A stretch of DNA of 64,000 nucleotides from contig JASBVG010000003.1 of NCBI GenBank assembly GCA_030147505.1, forward strand, positions 105,578 through 169,577, given 5' to 3'. Below are positions 20,301 through 25,930 of this stretch, one piece after another. The translations under genes and the position numbers were made by a program. The stretch is from Tardiphaga sp. Its GTDB lineage: Bacteria > Pseudomonadota > Alphaproteobacteria > Rhizobiales > Xanthobacteraceae. Position 1 is the stretch's first letter, and the number at the start of each line of letters is the position of its first letter. The notes under the pieces were generated by a model. That model did no database searches and was not told where the DNA came from. It was given only the letters and a program-made list of their open reading frames with translations.

Positions 20301-21193
20301 TTTGCACCGTCGAGGGTGAAGAGACCGTTCTCGAGGAAGAAGGTGTTGGCAGCATCTTCTCTCGCCGGGACAAAGAATGTCTGCCCACTGGGCTGGACAT
20401 AGTTGGGATTGTTAGCCGCGAACACACTTGCAAACGCGCTCGACGTGATGTCGTTGGTCGAGACGATCAGGCTGTTCACATTTACCTGGCTCGTGCCCGT
20501 GAAGACGATGCCGTTCGGATTGATGATCAGCACCGTGCCGTCGGCCTTGATCTGGCCGGCGATCCGGCTCGGCACGCCCGTCGCGTCGATGCGGTTGAGC
20601 GCGATCCAGTCACGATTGCCCTGCTGGTCGTAAACCAGCGTGGTCTGCGCGCCGACGTCGAACCGCTGCCAGGTCAGCACGGCGCGCGACGCCTGCTGTT
20701 GAATCGTGACGGTGGTCTGATCGCCGTTTTTCGTCTCCGTGGGCGTGCTGGCATTGACCCACAGATTTGGCGTGCCCGCCATGGCACGGGGATCCGGCAC
20801 CAGACCCGCCAGGCCGTTCGGCACATTGGCTGTCGCCGCCGCAGCCGCATTGCGCGCTGCGGCCTGCGCGTCTCGCATGGCCGTCATCGCCTGCGTCGCG
20901 CGTGTCAGCGAATCCATGCTGCGCCGGGCCACGGCTGCAGCCTGTTGCGCGCCGATCGCGGCCGCATCGGTCGCCGCTGTCACCGGCTGCGCCACGCTGC
21001 GACCGCCGTTCAACGCACGCGCATGGGCCGGCGCACTCGCGGCCAGCAGAGCCGCCACACTGACACCGGCGAGAAATGCCGTATGTTTGCAAAGGCGATC
21101 AGGAACCGAGCCACGAAACGTCGAGGCGTAACGAGACGAAGCGTAACGAGAAGACGGGTTAACAGGCGCGCAAGCGGACGTACGGTTCGACAT
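8363..21193 (-). CDS. Giant filamentous-haemagglutinin-like exoprotein (TPS-type N-terminus)
   Basis: A secreted adhesin-like protein of about 4276 residues. A signal peptide is seen (hydrophobic AFLAGVSVAALLAASAPAHA, about residues 30-55 from the ATG at 21193). A TPS/haemagglutination-activity-type domain spans about residues 140-430, with NRIDATGVPSRIAGQI, DGTVLIINPNGIVF and NSLIVSTNDI. Several thousand residues of Gly/Ser/Thr/Asn-rich beta-helix-like repeats follow (G.I.L.A, GGSI.I). A distinct Gly-rich module occupies roughly 2830-3120. The C-terminal region (about 3750-4250) resembles the DUF3739 filamentous-haemagglutinin family as I recall it. It ends in a Gly/Glu/Asn-rich tail. The frame extends 43 codons further upstream, but the internal Met at 21193 (MSNRTS) is a more sensible start. 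No TpsB-type transporter lies nearby; the T2SS and a FecIR system do. Confidence 0.88.
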   Translation of the reverse strand: MSNRTSACAPVNPSSRYASSRYASTFRGSVPDRLCKHTAFLAGVSVAALLAASAPAHARALNGGRSVAQPVTAATDAAAIGAQQAAAVARRSMDSLTRATQAMTAMRDAQAAARNAAAAATANVPNGLAGLVPDPRAMAGTPNLWVNASTPTETKNGDQTTVTIQQQASRAVLTWQRFDVGAQTTLVYDQQGNRDWIALNRIDATGVPSRIAGQIKADGTVLIINPNGIVFTGTSQVNVNSLIVSTNDITSSAFASVFAANNPNYVQPSGQTFFVPAREDAANTFFLENGLFTLDGANGGRGKSVAFGLGNTRPGLASDNLPMLANLTIDVQAGARINANVSDSNDGGYVALIGPKVSNAGAISTSKGAIHLLAGANAVLTEPLTTDTGHKANISGSLFLPSLAGLPLDNGLSPFTAAPTINGVVTNDVNGLLISRTGAVNMVGHTLNQLGGIDVTTGVSRPGSISLYGDFGPDKSNFALGSGQITIGARSVLLIAPEDDGATIPTGAANQANYFQSNLQPKILISSPTIVIPDGAIIKAPAASLNLAALGSVVLEPGSMIDLSGRTSAVLPMSRNFLSILVTQNEIADSPGASALIGKTVIVDARLRGTRADGSTWVGSPIVNAAGYADAIPMSIDELLSAAGSVSFSGQSFVQRPGAIVNVSGGYVTYTGGETTTTQLLGSNGRYYSIGNADPSLSYVVAQGFTVNHERWGIAEIYTSIFSRSGSYEQGYIAGRSAGRVDVNAVNPILQGTFVAETVTGRRQRMFARGGRGSAQENPDDLPSGATLNIQFASRRATDLEEYTVALRGGQADADSYDLAHFDPDDAAWLPQLRDKVFPIFTDALNAVGFGAISISGAYDLRVDTGAKLSVRPGGSITLKNVSTVNGELRAPGGTISLEGFVPLVAGVYLVTQPQTEYQLPPVPSLVVGPNAVLDVSGRWVNDKSVELQDIGGPAFIDGGSISITTQRISQIVDATAVTSTGQPILVVKDVTQGIVLAPGSILDVSSGGYVDARGRIKQGADGLPVGRGGNITLASPYADGAGSQWQPLSTAVAATDLRVTNSAGTIVYGTIVAGSTYTLSADLNAARDVNHYFPTSILGAEYLPDHGGIVIGGTIYAGGLSSGGTFSLQAPTIRVADGPAMVAGYGHAAVNDALAAQLATRFGLSVGTTAGWLNAGGAAGSATAPGTVALAPSFFAAGGFSSYSLRSSYGGLTIAADTTIRPTQGNYIVGADALDRPTGTPMRSFSQFGLLPVGQRGPVNLALSVDMYGYDTKSSPRGFLLDKGARIVTDPQASVTIASQGLTRILGDIVAPAGDVSLIATNYPMLSVMTNGSLWIGDQAVLDVSGVVMADPSPIRSNRVEVLDAGTITLAAPTTVVRDGASLLLRGAFSPIDRSATSIFARGTRLQPIWSRGGNLQLATVGPTNSGSIYFAGMVDASGGAAQAMGGSMTLGKAAISAALATQARLATQLLEGPNNIFIEPEHVNVAAGLGDAPVGTADIVTPVQDTAFISSKVIDGSKFDSVVLYGGNIGFVGSVRVNMPGALTLQASKGSIVLLPSAQPGSLLPAGMPNDPRDYNGAVDGTSVVQIDAGYLRLVGGDLQMIRIPSVRAGSFTASAKWIDLQRHLSIGNASDVSLVSASAIRALPDNYGFELLDASARTTFGGALYVPGNLTLAAAEVFPATNTHFLIESVGSIAGANTLTIQQNGAATAPLSAGGGLYLDAVNIIQNGTVWAPLGTVVLGLTDASQIPAAISTRATSNVPVTPTRSVILGAGSLTSVSAYGLTVPYGQTIDGTAWYAGMYQNTTGVATTTPPLKQIGFNTANIDQRAGAVIDISGGGEIYATEFVPGTGGSRNVLTTYQVSPSAVGVALTPQYPDERQVYALVPSQSAPVAPYDSTFAGYPYFSGQSVAGTRGGNRELAGIAPGTAVYLDGGNGIPAGMYTLMPGMYATLPGAYRVVQISGNGTSGPLSNFPAQADGSLLISGRFANALTGGRDGLTSVFQLQSADVWSKYSRIDISRGSDFFTRLALKSGDVVPRLPIDGGLASFGASASLNLGGTFLAGPAPGGRGGVIAISSENILVKSSAQATPTSAAGYLLLDADQISRSGASQVVIGGAVSYAAGGEVIEARTGHVEVLTDAAHPLAGNSVVLVSRAGGLGITLDPGSVLASIGSGDTVDTTPIIATSVNGNLGSLLRISAGGPVGISRSFTPAADPSTTAGSIVFGSAPGTMTPHDGSVVSILASSLSLDTSGSLSIAGNTDFRVSDIDISGPIVSLGNVGGLTGGVRVSSADIARFAGAHSLRLRSATVFNVYDAGGAIIGDTLNRIAALTFDGAGFYHQGGQAIIRAQNIALVNSLNSSSTSGALNGTGGAISFEATGLVSAGTGKKTFAGFAQLGLTGAGGIEFVGDGGFEIGSANAALNAHGLVVRGGADQFLTTTGAIAIGSLPGDRPAVAAADFGGSLTLTGTGIVDNSTIIAHSGKVKLSATSGGVVLGDGALIDATGATVTVVDRVTYAPGGAVHLAANGGNIVVSSGALVDVSAAGLGYAGSLIIETGESGVVTLAGQTRGDAAFSDLGGSLRINTGALAGDLPWSRFTGGFDVSVAQGDLRIASGTTLTSGFVQLTANNGNVVVDGTIDARMPGGGTIRLFGAGTAGPGGTRTGGVSINAGAHLDASHRGDDPDNPRYASTSTQIPNGGTITLGTTGTPNGTYNSNYGNQNVDRSGSGRIYVDAGATLEVSPGTNGTGGQILVRAPVLTDNGVNVDFRGRVVGASAVALSAYATWSTTDDAGQTGATKHFDGIIDPAGWYTANGAMVNGTWASMVAYRTTAANSIVGAGGFTGQPVSVILTGGGGSGATATAVMNVDNVQLTNSGVYTSQSDAQRPTVTFARGAGDTTGVGATGKALLGINTITVLDGGSGYDPNIPVQVTVPAGDVYAGAQQRDAVGTAIVNANGQIVGVNFTNRGVGMFVNGAVITVTAPTTGTSARFQVDTVRVVGVQIAESVAGCCNRGVNYTRAPVVTFSGGAGPGGAQGTGLLQISALNITSSGSGYTSAPTGFTATRPDGSTFSGNATFQLLAGGATGTQVNGVITSTAPTSGGSVQIVLVGSGIFTPTAGQINTDHKTFYDTTLKNFVANSFAGNTSQVKSDSFSSIDPSLLHLRPEVALVNPDANRNGGNITVASNWNLGAGTVTDAVNMRADLFYRTSVAKEPGTLTLRAVNDVQINATLSDGFFTTAANGASLTANLAANNIANNPAVATQPNTTSIANLMPPTIASAGSFSYVFVAGATGLGNSSTAPAANPDAVATFGSTGDVTIDRHTVFRETTVSTNVIYMPSMLRTGTGSIRLTAGGDIKWLDALAPGAIYTGGRALSAAEMPSAADFTRPVQTATNPPGLATQPTWAVGGGPVDLSAGGSIIGIERSMRDANLGQLWNGWYFRRGLSNGSTTPFPTASFAQTATWVNYGSFRQGVAALGGGDILLRAGRDIIDISASIPETIIVSGGKVAATPPTIKYYGGGDLIVRSGGDLTSGAFMVGRGNGDIRVGGTVKATDVNPVTGLPTSVGNNPVSLLLAIQDGYVDIVAGGPVLLAGILDPTSLAVLPVTGAAAAGAPFTSLGTTLLSGAGPKGSGVSISAVTGNVSIANPDIRTLFGAGSVNGLWPAALQLRALSGDVVLGDATRTGIPYPNLVPSADGGLQILAAGSFRLNGTLSMTDPLTISAQYLGSGVNGFNSAQYVSPLGVPLSNLTSPLHGADTDPSFIAAGVDIVGSAEVQMESNKVNLTLTEPSTIRAGRNIANFSLLGQNNAVTDITSVIAGQDLTGGVYALYGPGSFLLSAGRDMGTFLRSQVATSNISANYRGILAIGDGSNSAPGSNGAGNGFAVKPYLPRQSADIHLLFGVGPGVNYADAIDRYVDPAKAGRGGIDLLTGIAAALGEPRDQAWATFQTLPGARQQLLVQRAFVDFLGQVARDYHNAASPYHGQYQRAYDAIGVLFPASVGYPSERGSAASNSWKGELNIAQSLVQTQLGSDITILGPSGGIVAGSSARDLLKQNQQGIVTTAGGSIRVFTNDSIRINQSRIMTAQGGNIDVFVANGDIDAGSGPKTLLTSPVLSLICGVNGNCYINPNGLVTGAGVAALLTLPGQDRTKSNVTLAAPRGIIDLGAAGVRAGGDLVLAATRILNSYNAQSGGVVIGVPRAVSVDTGALTSASNATAATQQSAAPASAINDRPSVIIVEVLGYGGGDGGEPEPANDTYVIKKRQSYNASSPLQVTGLGN

Positions 21194-21407
21194 CAATGCC
21201 TTCCAATCCAGCGATAGCCAGCATAGTCCCCAAGTGCCAGCCACCAAGCCACGGACGCGCGGGCGCCGTCGCGCCACGCGTTCTTCCTTGCGGTAGACGA
21301 GATCAGCGCAGCCGAATGCCAAAAGAATTTCGAAAATTCCGCCGAAATTTCCGCTCGCGATGCAGCGCGGCGGCGGACGCGGTCAGAGACGCCGGGAAAA
21401 CAGGGCG

Positions 21408-22379
21408 TTAACCGACCAGAACGATGCCGCCTGGCAGAGATTTGACCGGGGCCTTGAAAACATGACGAATTTGCAACATGACCGTATCGAGGCGGTCGAG
21501 CTCAAAACGTGCCGTAACGGTGCGGCGCCCCAGGGCGGCATCCATCAGGATCACCCTGCCGGCGCGATAGCGATTGACCTCCGCGATCACCTGGGCGAGC
21601 GGGGTATCGTGAAAGACGAGCATGCCGTCGCGCCAGGCAATCCGGGCGGGATCGGCGGTGCCGACATCGCCTGATCCGCTGGCATCATAGGAGATCTGTG
21701 TGCCGGGCCGAAGCGTGAGTGTCCGCCCTTCGCACTGGAGGCCGACCTCGCCCTCGATACATGTCAGGCTGACCGCCGTGCCATTGCGGTTCAGATCGAA
21801 TGTGCCGTGACGCGCGGTGATGCGTCCGTTACCGGCAACGACGACGAATGGCGGTCCGCTCGGCGCCACAGTGACGACAACCTCCCCGGCAATAAGTTCT
21901 ATGGCCGGCGCCGCATCTACCGGGTGCATGGCAATACTGGTTTGCGTGTTCATCTCGATGGAAACGGAATCCGCCACATTGACCCGCCGCCGCTCACCGG
22001 TGGACGTTCTGTAGTCGGCGCCCAGTTCTGCGAGAGATGGCCAGAGACTGAACGGCGGCTGCACGATCATGACTCCGGCCGCAGCGGCTGCGGCAGCTCC
22101 GACGCCCAGAAACGCGCGCCGGCTCGCCAAAGCCCTTGCGGGCACCGCGGCTGGCAATGAGACCGCGCCGGTGCTGACCAACGTCGCCGACGCCGCTTCG
22201 ATACCGCGCCAGAGACGGCCGGCATGGGCCAGGGCGGCAGCATGCTCAGGGCTCGTATCCCGCCATCGCCGCAGCGCTTCGAGATCGGCCTTGGTCGCTT
22301 CGCCCAGCACGATGCGCGAGACCCAGGACAGCGCCTCGCGCCGCAGCGCTTCATCGTGAGTTGAAGTCGATTCACTCAT
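21408..22379 (-). CDS. FecR-type transmembrane anti-sigma/sigma-regulator
   Basis: FecR proteins sit in the inner membrane and relay an outer-surface signal to a cognate ECF sigma factor. This product (about 323 aa from MSESTSTHD) shows an N-terminal cytoplasmic DUF4880-like domain (RREALSWVSRIVLGEATKADLEALRRW, then LWRGIEAA), a hydrophobic Ala-rich segment at about 87-110, and a periplasmic FecR domain (YRTSTGERRRVNVADSVSIE; IELIAGEVVV; ITARHGTFDL). The C-terminal STN-like/DUF4974-like part contains DTPLAQVIAEVNRYRAGR. It lies 80 nt after the sigma gene and 214 nt before the giant exoprotein gene, all on the minus strand, so it probably controls that gene. Confidence 0.9.
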   Translation of the reverse strand: MSESTSTHDEALRREALSWVSRIVLGEATKADLEALRRWRDTSPEHAAALAHAGRLWRGIEAASATLVSTGAVSLPAAVPARALASRRAFLGVGAAAAAAAGVMIVQPPFSLWPSLAELGADYRTSTGERRRVNVADSVSIEMNTQTSIAMHPVDAAPAIELIAGEVVVTVAPSGPPFVVVAGNGRITARHGTFDLNRNGTAVSLTCIEGEVGLQCEGRTLTLRPGTQISYDASGSGDVGTADPARIAWRDGMLVFHDTPLAQVIAEVNRYRAGRVILMDAALGRRTVTARFELDRLDTVMLQIRHVFKAPVKSLPGGIVLVG

Positions 22380-22459
22380 CGTTCGGTGCTCTGACTGGAC
22401 GGCCCGAAACGCCACCTTTCCGCCGCCACGACCCTATCGCGCACTGCAATCTGCATGTC

Positions 22460-22951
22460 TTATATTCGCTTCGCTTCAATATAGACCTGACAAAATTCCA
22501 ACGCGCGCTGCAATTCGAGTTGAACGAGGCTCCTGGAAATATTCAGACGCTTGGCGATTTCCGGCTGCGATAGCTGCTCGAACCGCACCGCCATGACGAT
22601 CGAGCGCTGCCGCGGTGTGAGCCGCGTCAGCGCGCGCCGGAACGCATCGAGATCCGATTGAGCTTCGACCGCGCGATCCGGCCCGGGATTTTCATCGATG
22701 AGATCATAGAGAGCATCGACTGTAATGCGACGCGCACGACGGCCTTCGGTGCGCCAGCGGTCGCGCGCCAGGTTGACGGCCGCGGTGAGAAGATAGGTGG
22801 ACGGGCTGCGCAACGTCCCGGCGGGGTCCGCGCGGTCCATCCGCAAATAAAGTTCGTGCAAGGTCTCGCTCGCAAGATCGTCCGATCCCAGCCGCCGCGC
22901 CAGCCGCTGTCTCAGATCGTCATATTGATCGACAAGCAATTGCCGGAGCAT
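22460..22951 (-). CDS. ECF RNA polymerase sigma factor, FecI family
   Basis: A 163-residue extracytoplasmic-function sigma factor. Region 2 is seen at about residues 5-70 (QYDDLRQRLARRLGSDDLA, ETLHELYLRM, YLLTAAVNLARDRWRTE) and region 4 at about 100-155 (ALTRLTPRQRSIVMAVRFEQ, then a helix-turn-helix QPEIAKRLNISRSLVQLELQ). The immediate neighbour encodes a FecR-type regulator, the standard partner, and an STN-domain protein lies upstream, so cell-surface signalling is inferred. The likely target is the giant exoprotein operon. No outer-membrane FecA-type receptor is present. Confidence 0.92.
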   Translation of the reverse strand: MLRQLLVDQYDDLRQRLARRLGSDDLASETLHELYLRMDRADPAGTLRSPSTYLLTAAVNLARDRWRTEGRRARRITVDALYDLIDENPGPDRAVEAQSDLDAFRRALTRLTPRQRSIVMAVRFEQLSQPEIAKRLNISRSLVQLELQRALEFCQVYIEAKRI

Positions 22952-23025
22952 CGTTCAACTCGTGCCTTGCTGACTCTTCGTCCACCACTGTACGTACGAG
23001 ACCGCTGCCATGCGACCGTCCCGCT

Positions 23026-23787
23026 TCAACCCTTCTCGGCATCCGCGCAGCCGTCCCTATCGCCCGACGCCCCCGTTCCGGTCAACACCATGGTGATCGG
23101 TTGCGGCATATCGGCCGGGGGCAACTCGCTGAAAGCAAGACGCGTCAGAACATTGGTAATCGCGCGGTCGCGTGACGGCTTGCCGGTCGTGGTGAGCAGC
23201 GATGGGCTAACGATCGCCCCGGCGCCATTGATCCAGAACCGCATCGTAACCTTGAAATCGCCGGGCCGCGCCTCGCTGTTGCGGCACAACGCAGTCATGA
23301 TGCCGGCCTGAACGCCGCCGAGAAAATGGTCGAACCGTGCGATATGACGACGGATATCAGCTCCGGCATGGGCGGACGGATCAGGTGCCCGCGAAGGCAC
23401 GAGGGTGATGGCCCGCTCGGTTGTATAGTCATAATCAAGGCCGGTCCCCGCCAGCAGCAGCCGAAGCGCGGTATCCGGCGGATAGGCTCCCTTGACCCCG
23501 TTCGACCAATGACCTGCCGCCAACGCCGTTTCGTACAGAACCTGGGTTCGGCTCACGGCACCAAAGACATCAAGTGCAGTCTCCAGCCGTTGCGGCGGAA
23601 TGTCGAACAGGATTTCGCGCACCGTCTCTGCTCTGGCCGCGGAAACGAAATGCGGGAAAACGGTTGGTGTCGTGTCGAGGGAAACGAATCCCGCAGACAA
23701 CGCCATGCAGAGCACCCTGACTGATCGGCAGCGAACAACAAAACGAAAATCGACCGACATGCGCCGGCAACGGTACATCACGGGCAA
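23026..23787 (-). CDS. Periplasmic STN-domain protein with a TonB C-terminal-like domain
   Basis: About 253 residues. An N-terminal signal region ends near SAARAE (about residue 53). An STN (secretin/TonB short N-terminal) domain spans about 58-132 (EILFDIPPQRLETALDVFG; TALRLLLAGTGLDYDYTT). After a short linker, about 155-237 resembles a TonB C-terminal domain (FKVTMRFWINGAGAIVSPSL; RDRAITNVLTRLAFSELPPA). In FecIR systems the STN domain normally forms the N-terminus of the outer-membrane receptor; here it is a free protein without a barrel. It is the first gene of the sigma/FecR/exoprotein cluster. The start is uncertain: TTG at 23787, ATG at 23778 or ATG at 23760. Confidence 0.75.
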   Translation of the reverse strand: MPVMYRCRRMSVDFRFVVRCRSVRVLCMALSAGFVSLDTTPTVFPHFVSAARAETVREILFDIPPQRLETALDVFGAVSRTQVLYETALAAGHWSNGVKGAYPPDTALRLLLAGTGLDYDYTTERAITLVPSRAPDPSAHAGADIRRHIARFDHFLGGVQAGIMTALCRNSEARPGDFKVTMRFWINGAGAIVSPSLLTTTGKPSRDRAITNVLTRLAFSELPPADMPQPITMVLTGTGASGDRDGCADAEKG

Positions 23788-24084
23788 CCGCCTCGCGCCT
23801 CACTATTTTCCGATTTGAGCTCGACGGCCTGACTGAAAATGAATGATACGGTCAAACAGGGCGGCACCAGAAATTAGTTAACACCACGAATAAGACGGAC
23901 GGATGACTGGCTTGCACCTGTCTGACCTGTGCTACTGCGTCACGGTCGTCACGATCCTGAAGGGCGCGCGTCCCTCTCGCACCACGCGGCTTTCTCAGTA
24001 TCTTCAGTATGTTACCAGGCTTTCTGTCAGACCCGCTTGTCACCGTTGTGCGGCGCCAGTCGCCGTTCCGCCGGCAGTGACGGC
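23788..24084. other. Intergenic region upstream of the STN-sigma-FecR-exoprotein cluster
   Basis: About 300 bases between the acyl-CoA dehydrogenase stop and the STN gene, both on the minus strand. I see no gene, tRNA or clear terminator. The AT-richer part at about 23820-23900 is the likely promoter area for the surface-signalling cluster, but no specific promoter motif could be assigned by eye. Confidence 0.4.
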
Positions 24085-25839
24085 TTACGCGGTCACGAGC
24101 CGCCCGGCCTCGGCCATGCTCACATCGCGCTCGCCGAGCAGATGCGTGACGATGGCCTTCTGCGTCTCACTCTCGATCACCGCGAACGGATCGGGCGTCA
24201 GCAGGCGATGCTCGATCACCAGGCGTGACATCAGCAACCGCCGCGCATCGCCGCGATGGAAATGTATGCGGTGCGCTTCCCACGCCATCGCGACCGCGCT
24301 GGCCACATGATACAGCGCACTGGTGGCACGGCGGGCATCGCCTTCATTGCCTGCATTGGCCGCAACCTCGCGCGCGAAGGAGATCGCACGGTCGGACAGC
24401 GCATGCAGCCGGTCGCGCCAGGCCTGCGGTACACTTTGGGATTCGTTGAGCCGGTTGTGCAGATCGGCAGCCAATGCCGCTTCCGCGCCATGCCGTCCCA
24501 CCGCACGCATCAGCGCATCGAGGGCAACGATGTTGCCGGTGCCTTCCCAGATTGAACCGAGATGCGCATCGCGCAGCAACCGCGCGGTGGCGAATTCCTC
24601 GATATAGCCGACGCCGCCACGCATCTCCATCGCATCGCCGCACACTTTGCGTGCATCGCGCGTGGCACGGAACTTCAACGTCGGCGTCAGAATGCGCAGG
24701 AGCGCCGCCGCATCCTGGCTACCGGCTTCTGCGCGGTCGAGCGCATCAGCCGTGAGGAAGCTCATGGAAAGTCCCTGCTCCGTCGCCAGCAGGATCTTCA
24801 TCAACTGCCGCCGCGCCAGCGGCATGTCGATGATGCGCTGGCCGAACACCACGCGATTGCGCGCCACCGTGATCGCATCGTGCCACGCCCGGCGCATCAG
24901 CGCGGTGGACTTCACGCCATTGGAGAGGCGCGATGAATTCACCATCTCCGCCATCTGCACGAAACCGCGATCGAGCTTGCCGACGGAATAAGCAATGGCG
25001 CCTTCGAGCTTGATCTCACCCGACGCCATCGAACGCGTGCCGAGCTTGTCCTTCAGGCGCACGATCCGATAGTTGTTCTGCGTGCCATCGTCGAGGAAAC
25101 GCGGCATCAGGAACAGGCCGACGCCCTTGGTGCCGCCGACCGCGCCCTCCGGCCGCGCCAGCAGCATCACCACTTTCGCATCGGCGTTGGAGCAGAACCA
25201 TTTCTCGCCATACAGCCGCCAGTGATCTCCCTCCTGCACGGCACGCGCGGTCAGCTTGCCGACATCGCTGCCGCCTTCCTTCTCCGTCATAAACTGGCCG
25301 CCCTGGGTCAGCTTGCTCATGTCGGTCTGCGTCAGCCCGTCGAGATACTTCGCCTGTAGCGCTTCGTCGCCGAATTTCGACAGCAGCTTTGCCGCGCCGT
25401 CGGTGACATTGATCGGACACCCCATGCCGAATTCGGACTGATTGAACAAAAACGTGAATGCGTGCTTCGCCGCCACCGGATAGGTGGATGGCCAGCCCAT
25501 GATGCCCTTGCGATGCGACAGCGCGTGAATGCCGAACTGGCCGAAGGCCGCATTCTCCAGCTCGCGATAGGCCGGGTGATATTCCACCCACTGCACGTCC
25601 TGCCCGAACTTGTCGCGCTGATGCAGCACCGGCCCATGCCGGTCCGCCATGCGCCCGGCTTCATCGAGCGGGCCGCCGACAAGTTCGCCCAGCCGTTCCA
25701 GATGCGGCTCGATATGCTTGAACAGATCGTCCGGCAGATGAATGCGAAGCAAATCGCGCAGCGCCGGATCGGCATGGTAGAAATTCATCCCGGACGTATC
25801 CGGCGCGATCAGATTTTCTATTTGCGCGTGGGCGTTCAT
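24085..25839 (-). CDS. Acyl-CoA dehydrogenase family protein (AidB/isovaleryl-type)
   Basis: A 584-residue FAD-dependent acyl-CoA dehydrogenase, longer than the usual 380-400 aa because of an extended N-terminal domain as in AidB-like members. It shows the FAD/substrate motif region FMTEKEGGSDVGKLTARAV and YGEKWFCSNADAKV, and the C-terminal flavin contacts DAMEMRGGVGYIEEFATARL and SIWEGTGNIVALDALMRAVG. The start at 25839 is favoured by GAGG five bases upstream; the open frame before it overlaps the divergent SDR gene. The divergent SDR and the enoyl-CoA hydratase suggest fatty-acid or branched-acyl catabolism. The substrate is not deducible. Confidence 0.88.
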   Translation of the reverse strand: MNAHAQIENLIAPDTSGMNFYHADPALRDLLRIHLPDDLFKHIEPHLERLGELVGGPLDEAGRMADRHGPVLHQRDKFGQDVQWVEYHPAYRELENAAFGQFGIHALSHRKGIMGWPSTYPVAAKHAFTFLFNQSEFGMGCPINVTDGAAKLLSKFGDEALQAKYLDGLTQTDMSKLTQGGQFMTEKEGGSDVGKLTARAVQEGDHWRLYGEKWFCSNADAKVVMLLARPEGAVGGTKGVGLFLMPRFLDDGTQNNYRIVRLKDKLGTRSMASGEIKLEGAIAYSVGKLDRGFVQMAEMVNSSRLSNGVKSTALMRRAWHDAITVARNRVVFGQRIIDMPLARRQLMKILLATEQGLSMSFLTADALDRAEAGSQDAAALLRILTPTLKFRATRDARKVCGDAMEMRGGVGYIEEFATARLLRDAHLGSIWEGTGNIVALDALMRAVGRHGAEAALAADLHNRLNESQSVPQAWRDRLHALSDRAISFAREVAANAGNEGDARRATSALYHVASAVAMAWEAHRIHFHRGDARRLLMSRLVIEHRLLTPDPFAVIESETQKAIVTHLLGERDVSMAEAGRLVTA

Positions 25840-25930
25840 GGCGGCCTCTTGTGCTGTGTCGACGGCGTTTCCATCTCCATCATGCACCCGCAACGCACGC
25901 GAATAAAGTGCTCCCGCCGGAGGTTCGTCC

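Noticed and set aside
19067..21217. A 716-residue open frame on the plus strand inside the exoprotein gene
   Set aside because: It is antisense to the signal peptide and TPS-like domain of the exoprotein, is rich in Arg with no domain pattern, and reflects codon bias of a repetitive high-GC gene.
21194..21322. A 43-residue upstream extension of the giant exoprotein
   Set aside because: It is Arg-rich and would place the signal peptide far from the N-terminus; the Met at 21193 is more suitable.
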